Part shown: one piece after another, positions 43,854-53,013 of the stretch
How positions within the stretch are numbered: position 1 is the stretch's first letter
Layout of the letters: each line of letters starts with the position of its first letter
NCBI GenBank assembly: GCA_003247135.1
Contig: QKAW01000057.1
Location: 1-64,000, forward strand
Length of the DNA: 64,000 bases
Direction of reading: 5' to 3'
DNA from: Spirochaetales bacterium
Lineage (GTDB): Bacteria; Spirochaetota; Spirochaetia; DSM-2461
The notes under the pieces: model-generated
Database searches by the model: none
Seen by the model: only the letters and a program-made list of their open reading frames with translations
Told to the model about the DNA's origin: nothing
Translations under genes and position numbers: made by a program

Positions 43854-45335
43854 ATGATTTCAGAGGCACAGAGAGATAAAATATATACGGCATTGACCAA
43901 ATCAATACCTATTACAATAACAACTCATAAAGTATCTAGGGATACTGAGCTAAGAATAGAAGCTATTTTAGAGTTGATTTTAACAGAATTTGGTCTTTTA
44001 GATGTGCATGACAAAATATCGTACTGCCTTAAAGAAATTGTTACAAATGCAAAAAAAGCCAATACGAAGCGTGTATATTTTGAGATGAACGGTCTTAATA
44101 TGTCCTCTCCTGATGACTATGTAAAGGGAATGAAGACCTTTAAAGAGGATACTTTAACTAATATCGATTACTACTTAAACCTTCAGGAAGAAGCAGGATT
44201 GTATGTTAAAATTTCATTTCACGCCCAGGGTAATGCATTAATTTTAACAGTAAGAAACAACTCGGAGATTTCACAGAAGGAGTTATCCAGAGTATATGAC
44301 AGAATGGCACGAGCTAGAACCTACCACTCAATGGAAGAGGCTTTTTCTGAAATTCTAGACGATTCTGAGGGTGCCGGATTGGGTATTGTTATAATGGTTT
44401 TAATGTTAAGGAAAATTGGTTTAACAGAGGAAGCCTTCGAAATAACTGTAAACTCAGGTGTTACCAGTGCTGCATTAACCTTAAAGATGGCTGATGTTAG
44501 AGCACAGGGTATAGAGCTGTTAATAGATGAAATAGTAAATGGAATTGAGAGTATACCTCAGTTTCCCGAGAATATAAGAAGAATTCAGAACTTGATAAAT
44601 GACTCTGAATCATCAATGACAGATATTGCAAAACAGATAAGTATAGATCCGGCTATGACAGCTGATGTACTAAAAATTGTAAATTCATCTCAATTTATGC
44701 TACCAAATAAGGTTGAAAATTTACTTAGTGCGGTCTCATTAATTGGGATGAAGGGATTAAGAGATCTTATTCTTAGATACGGAGCTCAGAAGACCCTGAA
44801 GTTCGAAGGAAGTAAGGAGCTATGGGAACATTCGCATTTTGTTGCTTTCTCTGCCTATTCCCTGGTTAGAAGCAGAAGATTGTCTAAAGATATAGCTGAA
44901 GATGCTTTTATGGGTGGAATCCTTCATGATATTGGAAAAGCTGTTTTTGCAAATATTAGTACAGGTTTAATGGCAAGGTTTCAAAGTATTGCAAAAGATA
45001 AAAATCTTCCAACTAAAATAATTGAAGATCTATTTGCAGGTTACAGCCATGCAGAGATTGGTGCCAGAATAGCAGAGAAGTGGAATTTCCCTGACTCTTT
45101 AGTTAGCTGTATCAGATTTCATCATGATCCCGGTAATTGTAACCGTAATGATAGAGGATATGTCTATGCTGTTTATCTGGCCAATATAATTGCTGATTAT
45201 AAAGAGGATGAAGTTACATTTGATCAGATAGACACTCAGGTTTTAGCTTTCTATAATATTAAAAATGAAGCAGATTTAAAGAAAGTTGTTAGTGAGCTTG
45301 ATCAGAAATTTTCCAAAGAGAGATCAACTTTTTAG
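43854..45335 (+). CDS. HATPase-HDOD fusion signalling protein
   Basis: A 493-residue protein. Residues about 45-210 resemble a GHKL ATPase: N-box CLKEIVTNAKKANTKR and G2-type loop DSEGAGLGIVIMVL. There is no dimerisation/His-phosphorylation helix, so it is not an ordinary histidine kinase. Residues about 225-470 are an HDOD domain with MGGILHDIGKAVFANIS and a later FHHDPGN. HDOD proteins act as signalling scaffolds. The combination suggests an ATP-dependent switch (inference). The 3' end overlaps the converging TrmH gene by 12 bp. Confidence 0.8.
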   Translation: MISEAQRDKIYTALTKSIPITITTHKVSRDTELRIEAILELILTEFGLLDVHDKISYCLKEIVTNAKKANTKRVYFEMNGLNMSSPDDYVKGMKTFKEDTLTNIDYYLNLQEEAGLYVKISFHAQGNALILTVRNNSEISQKELSRVYDRMARARTYHSMEEAFSEILDDSEGAGLGIVIMVLMLRKIGLTEEAFEITVNSGVTSAALTLKMADVRAQGIELLIDEIVNGIESIPQFPENIRRIQNLINDSESSMTDIAKQISIDPAMTADVLKIVNSSQFMLPNKVENLLSAVSLIGMKGLRDLILRYGAQKTLKFEGSKELWEHSHFVAFSAYSLVRSRRLSKDIAEDAFMGGILHDIGKAVFANISTGLMARFQSIAKDKNLPTKIIEDLFAGYSHAEIGARIAEKWNFPDSLVSCIRFHHDPGNCNRNDRGYVYAVYLANIIADYKEDEVTFDQIDTQVLAFYNIKNEADLKKVVSELDQKFSKERSTF

Positions 45336-46073
45336 TAGTTTTTCATGCCATCTTTGTAGAAGTATTGCTGAAGCATTTGTTACATTAAGAGAACTCTTTG
45401 AACCTGTAAGGGGTATTGTTACTCTTCCAAGACTGTTATCTGCAATTTTTAAAGCTTCAGGGGATACTCCCAGTTCCTCACTCCCTATAATCACTGTCCC
45501 TTTTTGGGGAAAATTAAATTCATCAATAGGTGTTCCACCTAATTCCAGTGCAAAAAAAGGTCCTTCAATATCTGTCAATTTTTTTATTTCCCAATCAACA
45601 AGCTCTGTACACCCCATTGAGGTTCTTTTTGCTCTATCATGATCTGGTGAAGTTGAGTTTTCTGATATATAAATCTTTGATACAGAGAAACACTCCCCGG
45701 TTCTGATAAGGGATCCAAGATTAAAAGGGGATCTGATATCTTCCAGAAACATACTTATGCCAAGTTTAAAGGAGCTTTTTTCTCTATCTAATGGAGCAGT
45801 AAAATCCCACTCACTTGGTTCTATATTCAGGAATTTCTGTATAGAAAACTTAAGGTTGCTAATATTCCTTAAATTCATTTCTTGATTTGCGAGGTTTCTG
45901 CACTCCAAAGGGAGGTTAAGTTCCTGTCTTATTTCACTTAAAATAGAGTTATAGTATATTAAATTGTTATCTTGATCATTTTTCAAAATCTCTTCTAATT
46001 CATTTAAAATAACTACATATTTTCTAAATCTTGTACTTTCTTTTAAAGATTTTATTTTTTTAACAGTAATCAT
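45324..46073 (-). CDS. TrmH/SpoU-family RNA 2'-O-methyltransferase
   Basis: A 249-residue enzyme. The knotted SPOUT domain shows motif 1 LEDIRSPFNLGSLIRTGE (about residue 111), motif 2 TVIIGSEELGVSP and motif 3 IPLTGSKSSLNVTNASAIL. It methylates a ribose in rRNA or tRNA with SAM; the N-terminal 90 residues may bind substrate. The target nucleotide is not evident. The gene shares one base with the stop of the gene upstream. Confidence 0.9.
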   Translation of the reverse strand: MITVKKIKSLKESTRFRKYVVILNELEEILKNDQDNNLIYYNSILSEIRQELNLPLECRNLANQEMNLRNISNLKFSIQKFLNIEPSEWDFTAPLDREKSSFKLGISMFLEDIRSPFNLGSLIRTGECFSVSKIYISENSTSPDHDRAKRTSMGCTELVDWEIKKLTDIEGPFFALELGGTPIDEFNFPQKGTVIIGSEELGVSPEALKIADNSLGRVTIPLTGSKSSLNVTNASAILLQRWHEKLLKS

Positions 46074-47029
46074 TAAAATGCTTTTTCTACAATTTTTATA
46101 ATATTGGATCTATTACTGCAAATACTTGTTAACTGTTTTATTGAAAAGCCTAAGTCAACCAATCGTAAAGTGATATTACTGCTATTAAGAAATTCTCTTA
46201 CTCTTCCTGACAGTAAATTTTCAGAATTTGAATCCAGCAGCCATGGGAGTAGTTTAGCCATCATTATTTTTGGATTAAATTTAAATCTGAATCCTGCAAG
46301 CCAGGAGTAGATTGACAGATCAAGCTCGGTATCTGTAGATGATTCATGGTAAAATGATGCAGTAATGCCATACTTTAAAAGAGAGTCTAAATTTATAGTT
46401 CTGTTTTCTAGATCTGTAATGAGTCTAGTAAAAAGATTTTTTGATTCTGTAACTGCAACAAAATTATTCCCAGGATTTATAAACAGTTGAGCTAAGTCAA
46501 ATAGAATAGATAAGCCTGTCAGGTTAATTTCAACATCGTTCATTTTACGTATGAAGTTTTTATCTATGTGAATACTGTTAATACTGTCATAATTCATATT
46601 TAAAATATCAAAATTATCACCAACTCTGTTTGAATATATTGAGGCAGGTATAAGCATGTATGGGTTGTAAGCTACAGTAGGTAATTCAAAATAATTTAAT
46701 GATAATCTTTGTGATATAAATCTTCCGCTCATTCTCTGATTAAAATCGCCAATTGATATAACAGAAGATATATTAAAATTTTCGGCTCTTAACTGTAGTT
46801 CTTCCAGATAATCTTTATTTATGAAATTATCTGACTGATCACACTGTATATATGTTAAATTAAAACCGGTTAACTGTTTTTTAAGTTCATTGATTGAGTC
46901 TTTATCTTTATTGTCGGAAGCTCCAATTAAAAGAATTCTCCCACCTATCTCCTGTAATCTGTTTCCTAGATCAATATGCGCATTTGATTCAAATGTTATA
47001 TCAGTTATTGTTCTGGAAAGATTAAACAT
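46073..47029 (-). CDS. Hypothetical protein, possibly decayed iron-ADH-like fold
   Basis: A 318-residue soluble protein. The first third (GGRILLIGASDNKDKDSINE then SSVISIGDFNQRMSGRFISQ) has the layout of the nucleotide-binding half of iron-dependent alcohol dehydrogenases or dehydroquinate synthases, and LPTVAYNPYMLIPASIYS could be the PTTAGTGS-like segment. The GGGS and metal His residues of those enzymes are absent. I treat the likeness as tentative. It lies between flgM and the TrmH gene in one operon. Confidence 0.5.
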   Translation of the reverse strand: MFNLSRTITDITFESNAHIDLGNRLQEIGGRILLIGASDNKDKDSINELKKQLTGFNLTYIQCDQSDNFINKDYLEELQLRAENFNISSVISIGDFNQRMSGRFISQRLSLNYFELPTVAYNPYMLIPASIYSNRVGDNFDILNMNYDSINSIHIDKNFIRKMNDVEINLTGLSILFDLAQLFINPGNNFVAVTESKNLFTRLITDLENRTINLDSLLKYGITASFYHESSTDTELDLSIYSWLAGFRFKFNPKIMMAKLLPWLLDSNSENLLSGRVREFLNSSNITLRLVDLGFSIKQLTSICSNRSNIIKIVEKAF

Positions 47030-47035
47030 TTAATA

Positions 47036-47320
47036 TTATAACCCGAAGTCTTCCATTATTTTATCTGCAACTGAATCAATTACTTTACTGTTTATGTAAT
47101 TTGGGTCTTGTAGTTTTTTCATTACTTCTGCCACTTTATCGGCTCTAATATCAGGAGAATTCTTAGCAATGGAAGAAGCTTTAAACAGTTCTGCCTTATC
47201 AATAGCTGATTTGGAAACTTTTATTGAGTCTCCTGATTCCAGGTTTTTGTTTGCCTGTACCTTTTCTGATTTATTTAATTTATTTATTGAATCCAGCGGT
47301 CCAATCCTGTTTATTGTCAT
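47036..47320 (-). CDS. flgM: FlgM-family anti-sigma-28 factor
   Basis: A 94-residue protein with a disordered, Lys/Ser/Asn-rich first half and the FlgM C-terminal sigma-binding helices (SPDIRADKVAEVMKKLQD then NSKVIDSVADKIMEDFG). FlgM holds FliA inactive until the flagellar hook is complete and FlgM is exported, which fits a motile spirochaete. AAGGAG precedes the ATG. No flagellar gene is adjacent. Confidence 0.8.
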   Translation of the reverse strand: MTINRIGPLDSINKLNKSEKVQANKNLESGDSIKVSKSAIDKAELFKASSIAKNSPDIRADKVAEVMKKLQDPNYINSKVIDSVADKIMEDFGL

Positions 47321-47367
47321 AACTTCTCCTTAGGCTCTTTCATAATCGACAATACCCGTTAAAAACT

Positions 47368-48042
47368 TTATTCTTTACCTGCAACAATAATTGCAAACTC
47401 ACCTTTAATTGTAGTTCTTGTTGACATATTTTCCAAGACCTCTGTGGTAGTTCCCTGAATAAATTCTTCAAAATTTTTAGTCATCTCTCTTCCAAGTAAC
47501 AAGTGTCGTTCCTTATTAATTTCGGCAAGCTCAGTTAAAAGCTTTACTATTCTGTAGGGTGATTCATATATAATAAATGATTCTTCCCTTTCCAGTAATT
47601 CTTCCAATCTTTTTTTTCTTTTTCCTGATTTTTGCGGGAGAAAACCTTCAAATGTTACTGTTTTTCCAATAAAACCACAGACACTGACTAAAGTACCAAA
47701 GGCATTTGGTCCTGGGATTGGTACTATCTTGTGCTCTGAACCTCTAACAGCCTGAAGAAGTATAGCTCCAGGGTCACTTAATACCGGGGTTCCAGCATCT
47801 GAAACATAGGCTATATCCTTTCCTTCATCCAGTAGTTTAAGAACACCAGGTGCAGATGTTTTTTCATTTCTAGCTCTTACACTTATTAAATGTTTCTTAA
47901 TTCCGTAATGATTTAATAACTTCGATGATTGCCTGGTGTCTTCACATGCAATAACATCAACATTTTTTAAGGTCTCAATAGCTCTGTAGGTTATATCTTC
48001 TAAATTTCCAATTGGTGTTGCAACCATATATAATGTGGACAT
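47368..48042 (-). CDS. rsmI: 16S rRNA (cytidine1402-2'-O)-methyltransferase
   Basis: A 224-residue RsmI. The tetrapyrrole-methylase-like fold is clear: VATPIGNLEDITYRAIETL at the start, ACEDTRQSSKLLNHYGI, and YVSDAGTPVLSDPGA (about residue 77). It 2'-O-methylates C1402 in the decoding centre. It is slightly shorter than the E. coli protein, lacking part of its C-terminal extension. The ATG follows TAAACT by six bases, with no Shine-Dalgarno. It may lead the flgM operon, 47 bp away. Confidence 0.92.
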   Translation of the reverse strand: MSTLYMVATPIGNLEDITYRAIETLKNVDVIACEDTRQSSKLLNHYGIKKHLISVRARNEKTSAPGVLKLLDEGKDIAYVSDAGTPVLSDPGAILLQAVRGSEHKIVPIPGPNAFGTLVSVCGFIGKTVTFEGFLPQKSGKRKKRLEELLEREESFIIYESPYRIVKLLTELAEINKERHLLLGREMTKNFEEFIQGTTTEVLENMSTRTTIKGEFAIIVAGKE

Positions 48043-48048
48043 GGCTAT

Positions 48049-48054
48049 AGTTTA
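48049..48054 (-). promoter_or_regulatory. -10 element of leaderless rsmI
   Basis: TAAACT on the minus strand, six bases before the ATG at 48042. Confidence 0.45.
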
Positions 48055-48141
48055 AAACTATTTTTTACTAATTGTATAGCACTTAATTATAATTACTTGT
48101 AACTTGGGTTAGAAAGAATTATATTTCATGTAAGGTTTGGA

Positions 48142-50067
48142 ATGAATTTTAAAATATATGTGGAGAGCGGGTTAGAGGAGTTAGTTGAAGGACTTGATGA
48201 TTATTTTTATACTCAAGTCTCTATTAATCACTATATCCCACTAATTCAAAACCACCTTGCCAGTAAAATATCTCAATCTTTTTTGTTTATTGTTTCTTAT
48301 AAACTACTGGAACCTATATCTATTTTCATGAGAAAACATGGAGAGTCGAAATACCAATTCGTAGTTATTGGTTCCTCGGTTCTAGAAGATGGAATTATAC
48401 TACCAATAAATAGCATTTTAGGAATGAAGAAACATGGACTCAAATACCATGAACTTGAGTGGTATTTGGCTAAGTTTGGTGAATATATTAAAATTGAAAG
48501 AGCTAAAACTGTTGTAAATGATATAGAAGCCAAGGATTTTATAGAGGATCAGAACGAACTTATCGCCATTGGTCAGATGCTGGCAGTGGAGAGGGACAGG
48601 GAGAAACTAATCCAGAAAATACTTATGACATCTTTAAAAATTACCGGAGCAGATGCTGGCTCAGTCTTCCTTGTTGTTGACAATAAAGATGGAACAAAAG
48701 GATTGTTGTTTAAATACTCTTTTACTTATAGTCGTAATATAGATTTTAAAGAATTTGTAATGCCTTTAAATGAAAAATCCATAGCAGGCTTCTGTGCAAT
48801 AAATGATGAAGTAGTAAATATTCCAGATGTTTATCATATTGATAAAAATGCTAAGTTTTCCTTTAATAGAGAGATAGATAAACAGTATGATTATCTATCA
48901 AAAAGTATGCTTGTTATACCTATGAAAAATCATTTAGGGGAGATTCTTGGAGTTATACAACTAATAAACAGTAAAGAGGATTTTAATAACAGGGATATAA
49001 ATGATGAAACTGAATCCTATCAGATTCTTCTGGAAACCAAAAAAGATTTTATTAATAAAGTTCATCCCTTTGCGGAACGGTATGAAGATATAATGCTCTC
49101 TGTTGCAGGTCAGGCATCTGTGGCTCTTGATAATATTAAGATGATAAAACAGCTAGAGGATCAGTTTGAAGGTATGGTAAGAGCCTCTGTAGATGCAATT
49201 GATTCCAAGGATCCTGCAACAAGTGGACACTCTTTTAGAGTTGCACAAATGGGCGTGAAATTTTTAAAAGTTTTAAATAAGATTTCAGACCACAAATTTG
49301 GACAGTTTTCCAAAGTTGAGATTAAACAACTGGAGTACGCTGCACTTTTACATGATTATGGTAAGGTTTACATTGATAATGAAATCTTTAAGAAAGCTAA
49401 AAAATTGTTTCCAAAGGATTTTACTATATTAAAACTTAGGCTGGATCTAATAATTGAAACATTAAGAAATAAAAATGCTTCAATGGATATAATTAATCAT
49501 GTTATTCAAATAAGAAATATGGTTATTTCATTAAATGAACCAAGAATTATAAATGAAAATCCCAAGGATATAATTGATAATATTCTTAATTTTAATAGTG
49601 ACTTTTCAGTTTTTGATGGTGATAATAATGAGATCCCTATTTTAACTGAAGAGGAAATAACCAATTTGCAAATTGCCAGAGGAACACTAAATGATGTTGA
49701 GAGAAGAGAAGTTGAATCCCATGTAATTTACTCCTTTAACTTTTTAAAATCCATTCCCTGGCCAACAGTTCTAAGCAGAGTTCCTGAAATTGCCGGGGCT
49801 CATCATGAAATGCTTGATGGTTCAGGCTATCCACATGGACTAACAGCAAAGGATATATGTCTTGAATCTAGAATTTTAGCAATTTTAGACATTTTTGATG
49901 CTTTATCAGCTTCAGATAGACCATACAAGGCTGCTGTCCCTTTTAACAGAGTTCAATCTATCTTGATCGAAGAAGCTGACAAGGGACGTTTGGATAGAGA
50001 ATTAGTTGACATCTTCTATCAGAACAAAATTTACGACGGTTTATATAATAAGAGTGAACTGTGCTAA
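48142..50067 (+). CDS. GAF-HD-GYP cyclic-di-GMP phosphodiesterase
   Basis: A 641-residue cytoplasmic protein. Residues about 140-330 are a GAF domain (DAGSVFLVVDNKDG, VIPMKNHLGEILGVIQLINS). Residues about 345-630 are an HD-GYP domain with HSFRVAQ, LLHDYGKVYI, AGAHHEMLDGSGYPHGL and DIFDALSASDRPYKA; an insert of about 90 residues separates the HD motif from the HHExxDGxGYP motif. HD-GYP enzymes hydrolyse c-di-GMP; the GAF domain would gate activity. All metal ligands appear present. AAGG precedes the ATG. Confidence 0.88.
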   Translation: MNFKIYVESGLEELVEGLDDYFYTQVSINHYIPLIQNHLASKISQSFLFIVSYKLLEPISIFMRKHGESKYQFVVIGSSVLEDGIILPINSILGMKKHGLKYHELEWYLAKFGEYIKIERAKTVVNDIEAKDFIEDQNELIAIGQMLAVERDREKLIQKILMTSLKITGADAGSVFLVVDNKDGTKGLLFKYSFTYSRNIDFKEFVMPLNEKSIAGFCAINDEVVNIPDVYHIDKNAKFSFNREIDKQYDYLSKSMLVIPMKNHLGEILGVIQLINSKEDFNNRDINDETESYQILLETKKDFINKVHPFAERYEDIMLSVAGQASVALDNIKMIKQLEDQFEGMVRASVDAIDSKDPATSGHSFRVAQMGVKFLKVLNKISDHKFGQFSKVEIKQLEYAALLHDYGKVYIDNEIFKKAKKLFPKDFTILKLRLDLIIETLRNKNASMDIINHVIQIRNMVISLNEPRIINENPKDIIDNILNFNSDFSVFDGDNNEIPILTEEEITNLQIARGTLNDVERREVESHVIYSFNFLKSIPWPTVLSRVPEIAGAHHEMLDGSGYPHGLTAKDICLESRILAILDIFDALSASDRPYKAAVPFNRVQSILIEEADKGRLDRELVDIFYQNKIYDGLYNKSELC

Positions 50068-50783
50068 TATTTCAAGAGCCTACTGATGCTGAGGAAGTTG
50101 TCTGTCCCTATATTGATACTAACAGATTTACTCAACGTTATGCATTTTTAAAGGATCTCTCTCCAGAGGAGTTTGATATGATGCTTAATAATGGATGGCG
50201 ACATTTTGGTTTCTTCTTTTTTATTCCAAACTGCAGGAGTTGTAATTTATGCACACCTGTTAGAACCTCAATTTTTAATTTTTCCATGAGTAAGAGTCAA
50301 AGAAGAAACTTATCAAAAAATGATAAAATAATAGAAGTAGAATTTGTTAACCTGGAATATAAGAAAGAGTATTTTGAGATTTATAAAAAACATTCGATGG
50401 TTAAATTCAATCAGGAAACTTCAGAAAAGGACTTTATAGAGAGTTTTTTTTCAGATTCATTATCCGGTAGTACAAGAATTTCCCTATATAAATATAACAA
50501 TAAATTAGTCGCTATAGGATTTATTGATATTTCCGAAACAGGTATCAGTTCTGTATATTTCTGCTATGATACTGATTACTCAAGGTTTGGATTAGGGGTA
50601 TATAGTGTTTTAAAAGAGATTGAGTATGGAAAATTATTAAATAAGAGTTACTACTATTTAGGTTACTATATTAAGGGGAATCAATCCATGGAGTACAAAA
50701 TCAAATATACCCCATGTGAATTTCTTGATTGGAACAGAGGTTCCTGGCATCCTTTTAAATCAGAGAATAAAGTTTTAGTGTAA
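50061..50783 (+). CDS. bpt: Aspartate/glutamate leucyltransferase (Bpt/ATE family)
   Basis: A 240-residue aminoacyl-tRNA-protein transferase. The N-terminal Cys block CPYIDTNRFTQRYAFL, PNCRSCNLCTPVRT and the later QRRNLSKN match the family, as do FNQETSEKDF, GFIDIS and the closing YKIKYTPCEFLDWNRGSWH. Bpt tags proteins bearing N-terminal Asp or Glu with Leu for ClpS/ClpAP degradation. The GTG start at 50061 overlaps the HD-GYP stop by seven bases, so translation is coupled. Confidence 0.88.
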   Translation: MLIFQEPTDAEEVVCPYIDTNRFTQRYAFLKDLSPEEFDMMLNNGWRHFGFFFFIPNCRSCNLCTPVRTSIFNFSMSKSQRRNLSKNDKIIEVEFVNLEYKKEYFEIYKKHSMVKFNQETSEKDFIESFFSDSLSGSTRISLYKYNNKLVAIGFIDISETGISSVYFCYDTDYSRFGLGVYSVLKEIEYGKLLNKSYYYLGYYIKGNQSMEYKIKYTPCEFLDWNRGSWHPFKSENKVLV

Positions 50784-51690
50784 AATAGATATACATTAGT
50801 ATAAGAAGAAAACCATAAATTCTGTAAACTTTTTTTGCCTGACCAATTATCATAAAAATCAGTCCAGACATTATTAGCATTGGTAGGGTAAATGAGATTA
50901 CTGAGGATGGGATTATTAGTGGACTTATCATAGATGGTATTCCCATAACGGCCAAAATATTAAATAAATTGGAACCCAGAACATTCCCTACTGCAATCTC
51001 ATTTTGTCCTCTTTTTCCTGCTTGTATTGATACCATAAGTTCAGGCAGGGAAGTTCCCAGAGCAACTGCTGTTGATGCTACAATTTCATTTCCAACACCA
51101 ATAAATTCCGCGATCTCTTTTATTGATATAATAAGATATTTTGAACTAAAGTATATAACAGCAGGGGAGGCAACAATAAGAATCCAGTCTTTTAATCTAG
51201 GAGTGTGAACCTTCTCTTCTATTATTGATTCCAAAGCACCATCTTTTAAGGATCTGTATAGGTAAAGTATTAGCATTATCAGACAGAAGATACCTTCACC
51301 AAAGGTAAATTGGAGATCGTAAACTGCAATTGATATATATCCTGTTGCCAATAGGAGAAATGGTAAGTCTGTTTTCATTATATCGTGTTTAATAATAAAA
51401 TGACTTGAAAAGAGTGTTGCAACACCAAATACTAGGAAGATATTTGCAATATTGGAGCCAAAAACATTTCCAACAACAATTTCAGAACTATTATCAAGAA
51501 CTGCTACTAGAGATGTTACTAATTCAGGGAGTGAAGTTCCAATACCAACTAAAAGAACACCAATAATAAATGAGGGAAGTTTTAAAAACTTCCCTATTGA
51601 TTCTGCTGCTTCAATAAACTTGTCTGATGACCATACTAAAACAGCAACTGATAATATAAAAATTAAAGTTTGAAATAATAAATTTGTCAT
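50755..51690 (-). CDS. CaCA-family Ca2+/Na+ (cation) antiporter
   Basis: A 311-residue protein with ten spans and both alpha repeats: VGIGTSLPELVTSLVAVLDN with VGNVFGSNIANIFLV (about residues 48-90) and ALGTSLPELMVSIQAGKRG with VGNVLGSNLFNIL (about 210-250). It is of the YrbG type. It follows oadB by nine bases, so it is the fourth gene of the oad operon. The Na+ gradient made by the decarboxylase could drive Ca2+ export here (inference). Its end overlaps bpt by 29 bp. Confidence 0.9.
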   Translation of the reverse strand: MTNLLFQTLIFILSVAVLVWSSDKFIEAAESIGKFLKLPSFIIGVLLVGIGTSLPELVTSLVAVLDNSSEIVVGNVFGSNIANIFLVFGVATLFSSHFIIKHDIMKTDLPFLLLATGYISIAVYDLQFTFGEGIFCLIMLILYLYRSLKDGALESIIEEKVHTPRLKDWILIVASPAVIYFSSKYLIISIKEIAEFIGVGNEIVASTAVALGTSLPELMVSIQAGKRGQNEIAVGNVLGSNLFNILAVMGIPSMISPLIIPSSVISFTLPMLIMSGLIFMIIGQAKKVYRIYGFLLILMYIYFTLKLYSLI

Positions 51691-51699
51691 AACTCCATT

Positions 51700-53010
51700 T
51701 TATGCGAAAGCTGGAATTAATGCTAGTAAAATACCTGCAGCTACCGCAGACCCTACAACACCAGCTACATTTGGCCCCATTGCGTGCATTAATAAATAGT
51801 TTGAAGAATCCTCTTCCAAACCAACTTTATTTGCAACTCTGGCAGCCATAGGTACTGCGGAAACCCCGGCAGCTCCAATTAAAGGATTAATTGGTGTTTT
51901 AAGAAACTTATTCATAAGTTTAGCTAATAGAACTCCACTGGCGGTACCTATACTGAATGCTACTAACCCTAAAGCTAGAATACCAAGTGTTTTTGGATCA
52001 AGGAACTTTTCAGCCGCCATTTTTGAACCAACAGAAAGCCCAAGAAAAATAGTAACTATATTTATAAGTTCATTCTGCATAGTTGTTGCCAATCTATCTA
52101 CTTTACCACACTCTCTTGCTAAATTTCCAAACATTAGTGCACCAATTAGTGGTGTTGCACTTGGTAGAAGTATAATACATAGTATTAATACAACTAAAGG
52201 AAAGATTATTTTTTCGGTTTTTGTTACATGACGTAATTGAACCATTTTAATTGTTCTTTCCTGTTTAGTAGTCAATAACCTCATTATAGGTGGTTGAATA
52301 ATTGGTACCAGAGCCATATATGAATAGGCAGCTACAGCAATAGCTCCTAACAGGTTTGGTGCCAGTTTTGAAGCTAGAAAGATTGCTGTTGGTCCATCTG
52401 CTCCACCAATAATACCTATTGCTCCTGCTTCAGGAAGTGTAAAATTTAATATTCCTAGATTACTCAACCCTAAAGCTCCCAGAAGTGTAGCAAAAATCCC
52501 AAATTGAGCTGCTCCTCCTAACAGGGCTGTTTTAGGATTTGCTAATAAAGGTCCAAAGTCAGTCATAGCCCCTACACCCATAAATATTAGTAGTGGGAAA
52601 AGACCACTTTCTACACCAAAACCGTATAACTGTCCAACAAGACCTCCGAATGATGTAAAATGTCCCTCTGCAATTCCCAGGAATCCATTAAAATTATCAG
52701 TTGTTATGCCCAGCTCTTTTGCCTTGCTAAGAACTCCTCCTCCATAATGGGAAAGGGTCTCGGAATCCATACTTTTAATAAAATTAACTGTTGCATCTGC
52801 TATTCCCGCTGTAGGTATATTTGCAAATATAGCTCCCATTCCAATTGGAACAAGTAGCAATGGTTCAAAATCCTTTTTTATAGCCAGGTATAGAAGAAGC
52901 AGGCCAACCAGTATCATTATTCCCTGACCAAGGGTGAAGTTCATAATCCCTGTGGATTTCCAGACCTCACCTAATGCACTTTTTATGTCTATTTGAAGTA
53001 ATAAATTCAT
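51700..53010 (-). CDS. oadB: Na+-translocating decarboxylase subunit beta
   Basis: A 436-residue integral membrane subunit. The conserved segments include [20 protein letters not shown] (about residue 205), the pore loops [15 protein letters not shown] and [14 protein letters not shown], and the C-terminal [19 protein letters not shown] and [14 protein letters not shown]. It decarboxylates carboxybiotin and pumps Na+ out. The length is normal. It follows oadA by three bases. Confidence 0.95.
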   Translation of the reverse strand: MNLLLQIDIKSALGEVWKSTGIMNFTLGQGIMILVGLLLLYLAIKKDFEPLLLVPIGMGAIFANIPTAGIADATVNFIKSMDSETLSHYGGGVLSKAKELGITTDNFNGFLGIAEGHFTSFGGLVGQLYGFGVESGLFPLLIFMGVGAMTDFGPLLANPKTALLGGAAQFGIFATLLGALGLSNLGILNFTLPEAGAIGIIGGADGPTAIFLASKLAPNLLGAIAVAAYSYMALVPIIQPPIMRLLTTKQERTIKMVQLRHVTKTEKIIFPLVVLILCIILLPSATPLIGALMFGNLARECGKVDRLATTMQNELINIVTIFLGLSVGSKMAAEKFLDPKTLGILALGLVAFSIGTASGVLLAKLMNKFLKTPINPLIGAAGVSAVPMAARVANKVGLEEDSSNYLLMHAMGPNVAGVVGSAVAAGILLALIPAFA

Positions 53011-53013
53011 AGC

